Assembly (NCBI RefSeq): GCF_020889625.1
Contig: NZ_CP086380.1
Span: 453,001 to 517,000 of the forward strand
Length of the DNA stretch: 64,000 bases
Direction of reading: 5' to 3'
Source of the DNA: Deinococcus radiophilus
GTDB lineage: Bacteria > Deinococcota > Deinococci > Deinococcales > Deinococcaceae
Positions 1 to 10,352 of the stretch are shown here, in pieces (position 1 is the first letter of the stretch; every line of letters begins with the position of its first letter). The position numbers and the translations under genes are program-made. A model generated the notes under the pieces. It did not search any database and was not told the DNA's origin. It saw only the letters and a list, made by a program, of their open reading frames with translations.

Positions 1-1045
1 GGTTCACGATGGCCATGCCCAGCTCGGTCTGGCCCCAGTGGTCAAACAGCGGTACGTCCAGAAATTCCTTCGCCCAGCGGAACAGTTCAGGGTTTAGCGG
101 TTCGCCTGCGCTAGAGGCGACCCGCAACTGCAGGCACTCGGGCCTGGGCAGCCCTGCTGAGCGCATCACCCGATAAGCAGTCGGCGCAGCAGCAAAGTTG
201 GTGACGCCATAACGGCGCATCACGTCCAGAGCTTTTTCGGCCTGGAACGGTGCGCGGTAGAACAGCAGTGTCTTGCCCAGCAGCAGCGGTCCCACAATGC
301 CGTAATACAGCCCGTAAGCCCAGCCGGGGTCGGCCATGTTCCAGAACACGTCGTCGTCCCGCACGTCCAGTGCGAAGCGCATATAGGCCTCGAAGGCCGC
401 CAGGGCCTTCACGCGGATCGGCACCCCCTTCGGCTGTCCGGTCGTGCCTGAGGTGTACAGCAAGATCATCAGGTCTTCGCCGCTGATCCGGACATTTTCA
501 GTCAGCGGATCATGGGCGGCAATGCTCGCATGAAAGCCTTGATCTGGTCCCAATTCTTCCTCATCGCTGTCGGATTCGACCCGGATCACATGGATGCCAC
601 CAATCCCCGCCAGCTTAGGATCGTTGGCGGCGTCGGTAATCACGATTCTGGCGCGGGCGTCTTCAATCCGCACACGCACGGCGTCAGGACCGAAGGCGGT
701 AAAGAGAGGCACATAGACCGCTCCCAGCCGCCACAGCGCAATGGCTGCAATCAGCAGGGCCGGGCGCTTGGGCAGGAGAATCGCTACCCGGTCGCCCTGT
801 CCCACGCCCATCTGACGGAGGGCCGCTGCGAACCGCCGCGATCTTTCCTCCAGATCCCGATAGCTGAGGCCCTCGTGATAGCCAAAGCCATTCTCGTAGT
901 TCAGCGCCTTGCGGCCCGGCTCTCTGGCCCAGCGGTCACACAGCAGCTCAGCTACATCTACTTCAGTGCCCCCGTACTGCTCCAACCAGTTCTGAACTTG
1001 CTTCAACGCTTGGGACGGATCGGTGGGGGAGTGGTAAGTCGTCAT
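1..1045 (-). CDS. AMP-forming acyl-CoA synthetase, 3' end cut by the window edge
   Basis: This is an ANL-superfamily acyl- or acetyl-CoA synthetase: it activates a carboxylic acid with ATP to an acyl-adenylate and then transfers it to CoA. Only the N-terminal ~348 residues are visible. The phosphate-loop signature YTSGTTGQPKG lies near residue 196, followed by WNMADPGWAYG and later HWGQTELGM, the adenylate-site region. The ATG at 1045 is chosen because a perfect Shine-Dalgarno AGGAGG (1053-1058) sits 7 nt upstream and a plausible promoter lies further up. The chain resembles acetyl-/medium-chain acyl-CoA ligases, but the substrate cannot be told from this part. No neighbour suggests a pathway. 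Confidence 0.9.
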   Translation of the reverse strand, partial: MTTYHSPTDPSQALKQVQNWLEQYGGTEVDVAELLCDRWAREPGRKALNYENGFGYHEGLSYRDLEERSRRFAAALRQMGVGQGDRVAILLPKRPALLIAAIALWRLGAVYVPLFTAFGPDAVRVRIEDARARIVITDAANDPKLAGIGGIHVIRVESDSDEEELGPDQGFHASIAAHDPLTENVRISGEDLMILLYTSGTTGQPKGVPIRVKALAAFEAYMRFALDVRDDDVFWNMADPGWAYGLYYGIVGPLLLGKTLLFYRAPFQAEKALDVMRRYGVTNFAAAPTAYRVMRSAGLPRPECLQLRVASSAGEPLNPELFRWAKEFLDVPLFDHWGQTELGMAIVN

Positions 1046-1084
1046 GGATGGGCCTCCTGATCGGGCCAATGGGTTGGGGAGCCG

Positions 1085-1112
1085 AACATACTGGTTCTGT
1101 ATGGATATGCAA
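1085..1112 (-). promoter_or_regulatory. Predicted promoter of the acyl-CoA synthetase gene
   Basis: On the minus strand a TTGCAT -35-like box (1107-1112) and a TATGTT -10-like box (1085-1090) are separated by 16 nt. They lie about 40 nt upstream of the start, so this transcript would carry a normal leader with a Shine-Dalgarno site, unlike the many leaderless starts elsewhere in the window. Confidence 0.45.
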
Positions 1113-1277
1113 CCGAGTCTCTGGTGTGAAACTGAGGACAGACAGACACGTAAACAAATTTTAGACTCCGAGAGCATAAAACAGGTTTCCGAGGCCTGCA
1201 AGGGTTACATGGATAGCTTGGGACTGGCGGCAGTATTCGCAAGACTTACATAAAAATGAGGCCTAGCTGTGCTTTGT

Positions 1278-1313
1278 AGAACAAACATGCCCCCAGCGCT
1301 CAGGCCGGGGGCA
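1278..1313 (-). terminator. Predicted terminator of dnaJ
   Basis: On the minus strand a TGCCCCC/GGGGGCA stem (1307-1313 with 1288-1294) is followed by the T-rich tail TGTTTGTTC. It lies just downstream of the dnaJ stop codon. The T tract is interrupted, so efficiency is uncertain. Confidence 0.6.
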
Positions 1314-1335
1314 ATATTCAGGGAGGACGGATGGC

Positions 1336-2484
1336 TCAGTCGCGGCCGAACAGTTTGCCGATGCGTCCGAAGAACCCTTCACCGCTCTTGTGTGGTACGT
1401 CGTCTCCGACGGCGCGGGCGTAGGCTTCCAGCGCCTCACGGGCTTCAGGAGAGAGCTGTGGAGGCCTGGGCACCACCACGTCGTAGGCCACGATCAGGTC
1501 GCCGCTGCCGGAGCCCTGCAGTCGGGGCATCCCTGCGCCACGAATACGGTGGGTATCGCCGTGCTGGGTGCCGGGTTTGACTTCTATCTTCTGCACGCCG
1601 TCCAGGGTCGGTACATCCACCTCATGGCCCAGGACCGCGTGAGCGTAGCCAATCGGCGCCGTGTAGATCAGGTGTTCTTCCTCACGGCGCAGGTACTCGT
1701 GCGGTTCCATCTCAATGTGTACGTACAGGTCGCCCGCACCGCCGGGGCCCTGGTGGCCCTTGCCAGCCACCCGGATCCGGTAGCCCTCGTCGATGCCTTT
1801 GGGCAACTTGACCGTGACTTCTTCGTCCTTGAGGGTGTGGCCGCGTCCATGACAGACGGTGCAGGGGTCCACGATCTGCTTGCCTTCGCCGCGGCAGGTG
1901 GGGCAGACCTGCTGCGTTTCCACCACGCCGAAGATGGTGCGGGCCTGTCCACGCACCGCCCCGCGTCCCTGACAGGTGGCGCAGGTTTCGGGCGGTTTGC
2001 CGCCGGGTTCAGACTTGGTGCCGCCGCAGTGTTGGCAGTCAGTCAGACGGGCCACCGTAATCTGGATGTCCTCGCCGGCGCGGGCCTGCAGCAAGCTGAC
2101 CTGGGCATCGGTTTCGATGTCCTCGCCGCGGGGTGGGCCACGGCGGCCCCCCATGCCCCCGGCCATGCCGCCGAACAGCTGCTCGAACAGGTCCATCGGG
2201 TCGAAGCCGGCTCCACCCATGCCACCCATTCCCCCCATGCCGCCAAAGGGGTCGCCGCCTGGAAAGCCGCCCGCGCTCGGCGCAGATCCGAAGCGGTCAT
2301 AGTGTGCCCGCTTGTCGTCGTCGCTGAGAACCGCGTAAGCTTCGCTGATCTGAGCGAACTTCTCGGAAGCGCCCTCCTCCTTGTTGCGGTCAGGGTGATA
2401 TTTCAGGGCCAGTTTACGGTAAGCGCTCTTGATTTCACTGGCGCTGGCACCTTTCGCCACGCCGAGTAGTTCGTAATAGTCCAC
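1336..2484 (-). CDS. dnaJ: Chaperone protein DnaJ (Hsp40)
   Basis: DnaJ stimulates the DnaK ATPase and hands over unfolded substrates in the cytoplasm. The 382-residue protein has the J domain at the N-terminus (DYYELLGV, then YHPDRN with the HPD triad), a Gly/Phe-rich linker with MGGMGGMGG repeats, and four zinc-finger motifs ([32 protein letters not shown]). The C-terminal peptide-binding domains follow. The start is the GTG at 2484, because [11 protein letters not shown] is the conserved N-terminus and GAGGA lies at the right distance upstream; a longer reading adds 20 unconserved residues. dnaK and grpE are not adjacent, so this may be a stand-alone dnaJ paralogue. Confidence 0.95.
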   Translation of the reverse strand: MDYYELLGVAKGASASEIKSAYRKLALKYHPDRNKEEGASEKFAQISEAYAVLSDDDKRAHYDRFGSAPSAGGFPGGDPFGGMGGMGGMGGAGFDPMDLFEQLFGGMAGGMGGRRGPPRGEDIETDAQVSLLQARAGEDIQITVARLTDCQHCGGTKSEPGGKPPETCATCQGRGAVRGQARTIFGVVETQQVCPTCRGEGKQIVDPCTVCHGRGHTLKDEEVTVKLPKGIDEGYRIRVAGKGHQGPGGAGDLYVHIEMEPHEYLRREEEHLIYTAPIGYAHAVLGHEVDVPTLDGVQKIEVKPGTQHGDTHRIRGAGMPRLQGSGSGDLIVAYDVVVPRPPQLSPEAREALEAYARAVGDDVPHKSGEGFFGRIGKLFGRD

Positions 2485-2599
2485 AGTGATTGTCCTCGCT
2501 GGTGATCTTCTCTGGCAGCGCCCGGAAGGGCTGCTTACGGCCACGCTCTGGCGGCCAGCTTCGCCAAGGTTAACACAAGCAGACTCAAGTAATGTGGCT

Positions 2600-3848
<1,249 letters not shown>

Positions 3849-3855
3849 GTGGCCG

Positions 3856-3861
3856 AGGATA
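3856..3861 (-). promoter_or_regulatory. -10 box for the trpS leader transcript
   Basis: TATCCT lies 7 nt upstream of the leader-peptide ATG, the spacing seen repeatedly in this window for leaderless genes. No good -35 box is visible at 16-18 nt. Confidence 0.6.
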
Positions 3862-3963
3862 GCAGAATCGCTGCCAGCGAACGAAGCAAGGAGCTGACGG
3901 GTAGGTTGAGGTATCTACCGCACACCGTGGTTAGGAATAGGTGGCGCACCGCTAAACTGCCCC

Positions 3964-4368
3964 ATGTCTACCTCTAGACTTCGCCGCCTGAACCCGCCAG
4001 GCCTGCACCCGGTCAGCGCTTATCACCACGTTGCTGAGGTGCAGGGGGGACGCACCATTTACATTTCCGGTCAAATCGCGCTGGCCCCAGACGGTTCGCT
4101 GGTGGGTGAGGGAGATTTCATGGCCCAGGCCCGGCAGGTGTTTCGCAATCTGGAAGCAGCCCTGGCCGCTGTGGGTGCGGATTTTGGCGACGTGGTCAAG
4201 CTGACCCTCTTCTTTACCGACCGTACCGACCTCGCCGCGTTCCGTCAGGTGCGCGGGGAATTTATTCATCCTGAGCAGCTGCCCGCCATGAGCGCGGTGC
4301 AGGTGGCAGGGCTGGTGCAGGACGACCTGCTGCTGGAGCTGGAAGCGGTAGCGGTGGTGGCAGACTAG
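3964..4368 (+). CDS. RidA/YjgF/YER057c family protein (enamine/imine deaminase)
   Basis: RidA proteins hydrolyse reactive enamines and imines such as 2-aminoacrylate from PLP enzymes, protecting metabolism. The 134-residue length is typical. The motifs TIYISGQIALAPDGSLVG, QARQVFRNLEAALAAVGADF and KLTLFFTDR are in family order, as is the ...LPAMSAVQV stretch near residue 108. The usual catalytic Arg of the R(S/T)xxxV motif is not obvious there (PAMSAVQV), so it may belong to a non-archetypal Rid subgroup. A TAAACT box (3953-3958) lies 5 nt before the ATG, suggesting a leaderless mRNA. It converges on the next gene with a 4-nt overlap. Confidence 0.85.
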   Translation: MSTSRLRRLNPPGLHPVSAYHHVAEVQGGRTIYISGQIALAPDGSLVGEGDFMAQARQVFRNLEAALAAVGADFGDVVKLTLFFTDRTDLAAFRQVRGEFIHPEQLPAMSAVQVAGLVQDDLLLELEAVAVVAD

Positions 4369-4739
4369 ACCGGCTCCAGCTCCAGCACCTCACCCCCCGG
4401 CAGACGGTAGCCCCAGTGCCAGCGGTCGCTGCCGTGCCAGACCTTAGGTGTCGCCAGCTTGATGGCCTCTACCCGCGCTGCCAGCTCCAGCGCTTCCCAG
4501 CGACCCCAGAACATCAGCAGGTCGTCCTGCACGGTGCTAAGGGCGTGATACAGGATGAAACCGGTTGCTTCTGCGTCCGGCGCTGGCCCCAACAGCTCGG
4601 CCACATTCAGCTGGGACACGTGCCGCCCTTCGGCGTTCAACATGATGCGCCCCGCTCCCGGATCAGTCTGGCAGCTGACGCCGGGGAAAAAGTCGCTCAG
4701 GCGCTGGCTGATGGCTTCTAACCACTGGGGCTGGTTCAT
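4365..4739 (-). CDS. Hypothetical protein, 124 aa
   Basis: I do not recognise the family. The soluble, acidic protein has no signal peptide or membrane segment and has a Trp-rich C-terminal half (MFWGRWEAL, VWHGSDRWHWGYRLPG). The ATG at 4739 has an AAGGAG Shine-Dalgarno 4 nt upstream. It converges with the RidA gene, their stop codons overlapping by 4 nt, and lies downstream of tdh on the same strand with a gap of about 80 nt. Codon use matches the neighbours, so the gene is probably real. Confidence 0.75.
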   Translation of the reverse strand: MNQPQWLEAISQRLSDFFPGVSCQTDPGAGRIMLNAEGRHVSQLNVAELLGPAPDAEATGFILYHALSTVQDDLLMFWGRWEALELAARVEAIKLATPKVWHGSDRWHWGYRLPGGEVLELEPV

Positions 4740-4817
4740 GGGGCTCCTTACGCTGAGGGCGGCGGGTGTGGGCCGCCCGCACGGCCATCCACCATTACCT
4801 CTCCATCATCTCCCTGT

Positions 4818-5924
4818 TCAGTCCCACTCCAGAATCACTTTGCCACTTTGTCCACTCAGCATCGCGTCGAAGCCTTTTTGGTAGTCGTCAATGGAGAAGC
4901 GGTGGGTGATCACCGGGGACAGGTCCAGACCGGATTGCACCAGCGCGGCCATCTTGTACCAGGTTTCGAACATCTCTCGCCCATAGATGCCTTTGATGGT
5001 CAGCATCCTGAAAATCACGTCGTTCCAGTTGATCTTTACTTCACCGCTGGGAATGCCCAGCAGGGCGATTTTTCCGCCATTGTTCATCACTTCCACCATT
5101 TGCGCGAACGCTGGACCGGAGCCGCTCATTTCCAGGCCCACATCGAAGCCCTCGGTCATGCCCAGTTCCTGTGCGGCAGTCCAAAGGTCTTCCTTGGCCA
5201 CATTGACCGTGCGGGTGGCTCCCATCTTGGCGGCCAGTTCCAGGCGGTAGTCGTTGATGTCGGTGACGACCACGTTGCGTGCGCCCACATGCCGGGCAAT
5301 CTTAGCGGCCATCACGCCGATCGGGCCAGCTCCGGTAATCAGCACGTCCTCACCGACCAGATCGAATTGCAGCGCAGTATGCACGGCGTTGCCGAATGGG
5401 TCGAAGATACTGGCGATGTCGTCGCTGATCTCGTCCGGCAGTTTAAAGGCGTTGAAGGCGGGAATCACCAGATACTCGGCAAATGAGCCCGGACGGTTGA
5501 CGCCTACACCCTTGGTGTTGCGGCAGAGGTGGCGCCGTCCGGCGCGGCAATTGCGGCAGTGGCCGCAAGTGATGTGGCCCTCGCCACTCACGCGGTCCCC
5601 GATCTTGAAGCCCTGCACCTCGCTGCCCATGCCGACCACGGTGCCCATGTACTCGTGGCCGACGACCATCGGCACCGGAATGGTGTGCTGGGCCCACTCG
5701 TCCCATTTGTAGATGTGAACGTCAGTGCCACAGATGCTGGAGCGGCGGATTTTGATCAAAAGGTCATTGTGCCCCAGCTCTGGCGTGGGCGCGTCCACCA
5801 TCCAGATGCCTTCACGCGCCTCGCTCTTGGCCAGGGCTTTCATCTGGGCGGGGTACTCGGCCGGCAGGCGGTCATGGTAGGACTCGGGAGTTGTATCAGG
5901 GGCGGAGGTCGGGCCTTGCGTCAT
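4818..5924 (-). CDS. tdh: L-threonine 3-dehydrogenase
   Basis: This zinc-dependent medium-chain dehydrogenase oxidises L-threonine to 2-amino-3-ketobutyrate with NAD+, the first step of threonine breakdown to glycine and acetyl-CoA. The match to the E. coli enzyme is very close: [24 protein letters not shown], the structural-zinc cluster [38 protein letters not shown] and [15 protein letters not shown]. The N-terminus is about 26 residues longer than in E. coli. A TACACT box 6 nt before the ATG (5931-5936) supports this start as a leaderless transcript. The partner kbl is not adjacent in this window. Confidence 0.97.
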   Translation of the reverse strand: MTQGPTSAPDTTPESYHDRLPAEYPAQMKALAKSEAREGIWMVDAPTPELGHNDLLIKIRRSSICGTDVHIYKWDEWAQHTIPVPMVVGHEYMGTVVGMGSEVQGFKIGDRVSGEGHITCGHCRNCRAGRRHLCRNTKGVGVNRPGSFAEYLVIPAFNAFKLPDEISDDIASIFDPFGNAVHTALQFDLVGEDVLITGAGPIGVMAAKIARHVGARNVVVTDINDYRLELAAKMGATRTVNVAKEDLWTAAQELGMTEGFDVGLEMSGSGPAFAQMVEVMNNGGKIALLGIPSGEVKINWNDVIFRMLTIKGIYGREMFETWYKMAALVQSGLDLSPVITHRFSIDDYQKGFDAMLSGQSGKVILEWD

Positions 5925-6017
5925 GTCCCAAGTGTAAGGCGGCTGGCCTCCCTAGACTGAACCTTGGGTCAAGGTCGGTTAGGCCCGCTCTGCGTACGGC
6001 GGCGTTAAGCTGGAGAC

Positions 6018-6152
6018 ATGATCAAGTTCCAACAACGTGACCCCCAAGATCCCAGCAAGGAAGCCGAAGTGGTGCTGGACCTGATGCCGCTGCTGCTGTT
6101 CGGTGTGGGCTATGTGGCTGTCAAAGCGCTGCTGAACGCCTTCGACGTGTAA
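6018..6152 (+). CDS. Small membrane protein, 44 aa
   Basis: This short reading frame starts MIKFQQRDPQDPSKEAEV and continues into one hydrophobic segment (LMPLLLFGVGYVAVKALL). A charged N-terminus followed by a single membrane helix suggests a small membrane-associated protein. A TAAGCT box (6006-6011) lies 6 nt upstream of the ATG, the spacing of other leaderless genes here. It is divergent from tdh. Function is unknown; it is called because promoter, start and composition agree. Confidence 0.65.
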   Translation: MIKFQQRDPQDPSKEAEVVLDLMPLLLFGVGYVAVKALLNAFDV

Positions 6153-6217
6153 GCCGCGTGGAGGCGCTAAACAAGCTGTAAAGCCCGTATCAATGCTGCT
6201 TGCGTTACCCTGAAGGC

Positions 6218-6658
6218 ATGACCAATCCCACCAACCCCAGCGCCCAGCAACAATACAAAAGCAGCCAGAGCGGCCGCTTCGTGGTCCCAGGCTGGATGAA
6301 CCTGATTGAAGGAACGCCCGACGCCATCGAGATTCAGTTGGACCTGGACCAGAGTGACCTGAGCCGCAACCATGCCTGCATCCTGATTGAATACTGGGCA
6401 ACGGGCAGCGATATCACCCTGCAAAGTGTGCTGCCTGTCCGTGCTTTTGGCGCCAACAAAGACGGCTGGTGCATGATGATCCCCGCTCAGGGCCGTGTGA
6501 TGCTGCGTGCCATTGATACTGAGCCTTCACCGCCCCTGCTGGCCAGTCAGTGGATCAACATTGATGCCAAAACCCAGCCTGGCACCACCGTGCATGTAAA
6601 AATCGACTTTCCCGATCCCACCAAAGCCGCCGCGCAGAATCTGAACCTGAACAACTGA
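6218..6658 (+). CDS. Hypothetical protein, 146 aa
   Basis: I do not recognise the family. It is a soluble protein with a Gln/Ser-rich N-terminus (MTNPTNPSAQQQYKSSQSG) followed by what looks like a beta-rich domain; ILIEYWATGSDITLQSVLP and TTVHVKIDFPDPT resemble beta strands. There is no signal peptide or catalytic motif. The ATG at 6218 is preferred to an upstream TTG because TACCCT (6206-6211) sits 6 nt before it. A strong terminator follows, so it is probably a monocistronic unit. Confidence 0.75.
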   Translation: MTNPTNPSAQQQYKSSQSGRFVVPGWMNLIEGTPDAIEIQLDLDQSDLSRNHACILIEYWATGSDITLQSVLPVRAFGANKDGWCMMIPAQGRVMLRAIDTEPSPPLLASQWINIDAKTQPGTTVHVKIDFPDPTKAAAQNLNLNN

Positions 6659-6679
6659 TCGCCGTTGGTCGTAACTGCG

Positions 6680-6712
6680 AGGTGTTCGGAGAAGATTCCG
6701 GACGCCTTTTTC
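6680..6712 (+). terminator. Intrinsic terminator after the 6218-6658 gene
   Basis: AGGTGTTCGGA (6680-6690) pairs with TCCGGACGCCT (6697-6707) over 11 bp including two G-T wobbles, loop GAAGAT, followed by TTTTT. It lies 22 nt after the stop codon. Confidence 0.85.
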
Positions 6713-6716
6713 TGGT

Positions 6717-7388
6717 TCAGTGGGCCAGCCAGGGAGAGGTCAGTAAACCTGCTACCCCACGCCGAGCCGCAGCCAGTGCCTGTGGGATGCGCCAACTGTC
6801 CCGGTCACGTGGCCCCACCAGGTTGCTGATCCCGCGCATTTCCAGTGCTGGGATTCCGGCCAGGGCGGCGGCGTGGGCGACTCCGGCCCCTTCCATGCCT
6901 TCGGTCAGGGCATCTGGGAAGCGGCGAAGCAACGCGTCGGCGCGTTGAGCGGTGCCAGTGACCGTGTTCAGCGTAAGCATTGGTCCGCAAGTGGCCCCCA
7001 GTGTATGGGCCAGTTCGGCATAGCCGGGGGCTGCCGCGAAGATGCCGAAGTCGGCCGCACCGTCCCACTCGCTCACCCGCAGGCCCAGGGCGGCCAGGTC
7101 CAGAAAGTCGTCCCCCAATTCAGCGCCATAGTCAGCTTGAATCATGGCGCTGGACACGGCCAGGTCGCCGGGCTGCAGGCCAGATGGGGCAAAAGCCCCG
7201 GCGATGCCAGTACTGACCACCAAACGGGGGCGGTGTGTTGTACACGCCTGAGCCGTTGACAGTGCGGCGGCTACCGCGCCCACACCGCTGACCGTCATCT
7301 GGCAGCCCAGGTCAGCGAACACCTCGGCTTCACCAGGAGTGGCGACCACCAGGAGCACGTCCTGCGGATGGAGCAGCGCAGCACTCAT
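6717..7388 (-). CDS. mqnB: Futalosine hydrolase
   Basis: MqnB cleaves futalosine to dehypoxanthine futalosine and hypoxanthine in the futalosine route to menaquinone. The 223-residue protein has the nucleosidase/phosphorylase fold: N-terminal LLVVATPGEAE, the STGIAGAF glycine-rich stretch, the EGMEGAGVAHAAAL motif with the catalytic-site Glu near residue 165, and RGISNLVGPRDRDSW, typical of MqnB rather than MTA/SAH nucleosidase. The start overlaps the stop of the upstream DUF58-transglutaminase gene by 4 nt (ATGA), so translation is probably coupled, though the two functions are not obviously related. No other mqn gene is in the window. Confidence 0.9.
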   Translation of the reverse strand: MSAALLHPQDVLLVVATPGEAEVFADLGCQMTVSGVGAVAAALSTAQACTTHRPRLVVSTGIAGAFAPSGLQPGDLAVSSAMIQADYGAELGDDFLDLAALGLRVSEWDGAADFGIFAAAPGYAELAHTLGATCGPMLTLNTVTGTAQRADALLRRFPDALTEGMEGAGVAHAAALAGIPALEMRGISNLVGPRDRDSWRIPQALAAARRGVAGLLTSPWLAH

Positions 7389-10339
7389 TCACGCCTCCCA
7401 GGCCGCAAACTGCGCACCAAGTCCTGCATCTGGCGCAGGCGGGCCGGGTCGGGCTGTGGGCCATAGCGCTGCTCTCCGTACAGCCGCGCAAATTCGCGCA
7501 GCTCAGAGCGCAGGTGTGGATGGTCCTGCGCGGCCCGTTCGGTGTAAGTTCCAGCCGGTTCACCCAGGCCACGCGGCAGACCCAAGCAGCGAGTCAGGTC
7601 ATCCAGGGCGCGGGCGGCAGGTTCACTGGGACGGCTGCGGCGCTGCCAGGCCCAGAGCATCGGCAGCAGCGCCAGTAGGCCCAGTCCACCAAAAGCCACC
7701 CAGTAGCGGCTGCCCCCCACCTCGCCAAAGCCCAGCCCGCCCAGCGCACCTGCCTGTGTCTGATCGTCGAAGTTCACCACCAGGTCATACCACTGGAGCT
7801 GGGCGTCATCATAGGCCCCAGTCAGCCTTGCCCAGAGCCCCTGGCGCGGTGCGGAGGCGGTGGCGTTGGGGTTGCGGAGGGCAGTTTGTGGGTCGGTCTG
7901 GGTCCGGGCCGGGGCCACCGCAGCGGTGGGGTCTACCCGCACCCAGCCCTGACCTTCCAGCCAGACTTCGTTCCAGACGTGCGCGAAGGACTGGCGCACC
8001 GTGACTGTCTGACTGCCCGCTGCCATTTCGCCGCCCTGATATCCGCCGACCAAACGGGTGGGCACCCCGGCGGCCCGCATCAGAAAGCCGAAAGCGCTGG
8101 CATAGTGCTCGCAAAACCCGGCCTGGGCGCTGAATAAAAAGGCGTCGGTGCGGTCTTGCTCGGGCAGCCTGGGAGGAGAGAGGGTATAGCTGAATCCGCC
8201 GCTGGCAAATAACTCCAGGGCCGCCTGCACCCGCTGCTCTGGGGCCAGGGTGCGCCAGCCTTCAGCCAGGGCGCGGGCGCGGGGGCTGCCGCCCTGGGCG
8301 GGCAGATTCAGATTAAAGTCCAGGCGCTCCTGACGTTCGTCTATCCCCACGCGGGAGGGCGCACTGGTCAGGGTGTAGCGTGTGGCGCGGCCACTGGGAC
8401 GTGTGACCACTCCCAGCGCCGAAGTGACAAAGGTGCCTTCGGGCGGGGTTTGTACCGTTTCCAGCGCCAGCACCCAGGGCTGACCATTCGGCTCTTGCAG
8501 CAGTGAGTAGCGGCGGCTGGGGCCGGTCACTTCCACGCGGGGGAGCGGCACATCGGCGCGGACCACATTCCATTCCAGCCCATCAAAGGCCTCGTAGACC
8601 GGGCCACGCCAGTAGAGTTCGCTTTGGGGGGGCGGCGTGTCCTGGAAGGTGGCGCGCAGGGCCACGTCGGTGTTCTGAGCCAGTTCGCTGACATCTCCGG
8701 CGCGGACCGAGCTCCCCAACCCTGTCTGGGCCCCGCCCTGCTGTTGCAGTTGCCACAGCGGCTCCTCTGGGCGTGGGAAAAACAGAAAGAGTGCCAGCAT
8801 CAGCGGCAACGAGAGAGCCGCCAGCGAGAGGCCCACCCGCCAGGCTGGGGGCGTAGCTTGCTGGGGCGTGCTGGGCGCACTTTCGGTCCGGCTGGGCAAT
8901 GACCAGAGGTGCAACGCCCCGAGCAGCAGCACCGTACTGATCAGTGCATGCCCTGCTTGGGCGGGCGACATGGAGTGCAGGAAATGGGTCAGGGTGATAA
9001 AAAATCCCAGCAGAACAACCAGAATGCCGTCACGGGCGCTGCGACTTTCGGCAACCTTGAGTCCCAGCAGCAAGGTAAGCAGGCTGCTACCTGCCTCCAG
9101 CCCAATCAGGGTGCCGTAGGTCAGATACAGCCCGGCAATCGCGGCCACCGCCAGCAGTGCCAGGCCATTGACCAGCAGAGTGGGGGAGATGGGCGGTGTC
9201 GGGTGCGCGGCGCGCCAGTAGCTGTACCCCAGCAGTCCGGCGGTGAGCAGCGTGGCCCACACCGGGGTGCGGGTCACGCTGGGCAGCAGGACCCAGACCA
9301 CGGCGGCCAGCGTCCAGGACCAGGCGTGCGGGAGCAGCTGCGCCTGCCAGACGGTCAATGACTGGCGGGTAGGCGTTTGTGGCAGCGCGGCAGGCTGAGG
9401 TACGACACGGGCCAGTGCGGTCAGCGCCCACTGGCGGTGGGACTCGCCCTGCCCCAGCGGCAATTCCTCACTGGGAAGCGTCAAGGAAAACGGCTGCCCC
9501 GCCGCACTGAGCTGCTGAACCCAGCCGGCCAGCCGGGAAGCGCGGGCTTCGGCGTCGCCGCTGAGACTGTCCCAGCGTAGTGCCGAGGCCAAGGCAGCAG
9601 GCGCGTCACTCTCGCGCACCAGCAGACCTCCGCCTGGTTGCCCCTCACGCCCTGCCGAGTGCCGCCACGAGATACGCCGGGGGGTGTCACCGGCCTGGTA
9701 GGGCCGCAGACCGCTGAATTCGGCGTCGCCACGCACCCGCCTGCCCGTGCCACTGTCTGCGCCCAGCTGCGCTTCCTGCGGCGGGGCTGGGGGATGGGCC
9801 TCCGGGCGGGGCCAGACCAGCAGCGGCCGACGTGGGTGCAGGGGCCGGATCACCCGCCACAATCCCAGCGGATCGTGCAGGCTAAGGGTGACTCTAGGGT
9901 GATGTTCGCCGCGGGCGGTCAGCGGCAGGTCCAGGGTCACCGTGTCCAGTTCGGTCTGGGCAGGCACGGTCCATACTCGCCCTCCGCCCTGTCCAGTCAC
10001 TTCGGCGCGGAAAGGCAGTCCCGCCCCCTGGCGGCGCACCGCGATCTGGTAGGGCGCAGTTTCGCCCACGGTGCCGTGGGCGGGTGCGGCCAGCTGCGCC
10101 TCCACCTCCCGCGCCTGCCGGGCGGCGTAAGCGGCGCTGGTCACCCAGACCCCGGCCAGCAGAAAAGTCAGCGCGTAGCCCAGGCTGAGGTCGTAGTTCA
10201 CGCAGCCCACCAAGCTGATCAGCACCGCCAGCAAGAAGCCCAGTCCAGTGCGGGTGGGGCGCAGCTGCCCGGCCGACGTATCCAGCGTGCGGATCAGGCG
10301 GAGAAGTCTGGGAGCATTCAGGGGGGCAGAGGTGGTCAT
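7385..10339 (-). CDS. DUF58 / TgpA-type transglutaminase fusion membrane protein
   Basis: This 984-residue protein joins two units usually encoded by separate genes. Residues ~1-330 are a DUF58 protein: two N-terminal membrane helices (GLGFLLAVLISLVG) and the DUF58 signature FSGLRPYQAGDTPRRISWRH. Residues ~340-520 are a multi-helix TgpA-like membrane region. The transglutaminase core at ~650-810 has Cys in QAGFCEHYASAF, His in FAHVWNEVWL and Asp in WVRVDPT, so the Cys-His-Asp triad is intact. A last helix (~870-890) precedes a DUF4129-like cytosolic tail. moxR lies 13 nt upstream and mqnB overlaps downstream. It probably acts at the membrane on an extracytoplasmic protein or peptide; the substrate is unknown. 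Confidence 0.9.
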   Translation of the reverse strand: MTTSAPLNAPRLLRLIRTLDTSAGQLRPTRTGLGFLLAVLISLVGCVNYDLSLGYALTFLLAGVWVTSAAYAARQAREVEAQLAAPAHGTVGETAPYQIAVRRQGAGLPFRAEVTGQGGGRVWTVPAQTELDTVTLDLPLTARGEHHPRVTLSLHDPLGLWRVIRPLHPRRPLLVWPRPEAHPPAPPQEAQLGADSGTGRRVRGDAEFSGLRPYQAGDTPRRISWRHSAGREGQPGGGLLVRESDAPAALASALRWDSLSGDAEARASRLAGWVQQLSAAGQPFSLTLPSEELPLGQGESHRQWALTALARVVPQPAALPQTPTRQSLTVWQAQLLPHAWSWTLAAVVWVLLPSVTRTPVWATLLTAGLLGYSYWRAAHPTPPISPTLLVNGLALLAVAAIAGLYLTYGTLIGLEAGSSLLTLLLGLKVAESRSARDGILVVLLGFFITLTHFLHSMSPAQAGHALISTVLLLGALHLWSLPSRTESAPSTPQQATPPAWRVGLSLAALSLPLMLALFLFFPRPEEPLWQLQQQGGAQTGLGSSVRAGDVSELAQNTDVALRATFQDTPPPQSELYWRGPVYEAFDGLEWNVVRADVPLPRVEVTGPSRRYSLLQEPNGQPWVLALETVQTPPEGTFVTSALGVVTRPSGRATRYTLTSAPSRVGIDERQERLDFNLNLPAQGGSPRARALAEGWRTLAPEQRVQAALELFASGGFSYTLSPPRLPEQDRTDAFLFSAQAGFCEHYASAFGFLMRAAGVPTRLVGGYQGGEMAAGSQTVTVRQSFAHVWNEVWLEGQGWVRVDPTAAVAPARTQTDPQTALRNPNATASAPRQGLWARLTGAYDDAQLQWYDLVVNFDDQTQAGALGGLGFGEVGGSRYWVAFGGLGLLALLPMLWAWQRRSRPSEPAARALDDLTRCLGLPRGLGEPAGTYTERAAQDHPHLRSELREFARLYGEQRYGPQPDPARLRQMQDLVRSLRPGRRE

Positions 10340-10352
10340 TTCAGCAAGCCAC

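Noticed and set aside
1238..1256. Half-site resembling the radiation/desiccation response motif (TTACATAA)
   Set aside because: Only one half fits; the other half of the 17-bp palindrome is missing, and the site is in the dnaJ to acyl-CoA synthetase gap, not near a known damage-response gene.
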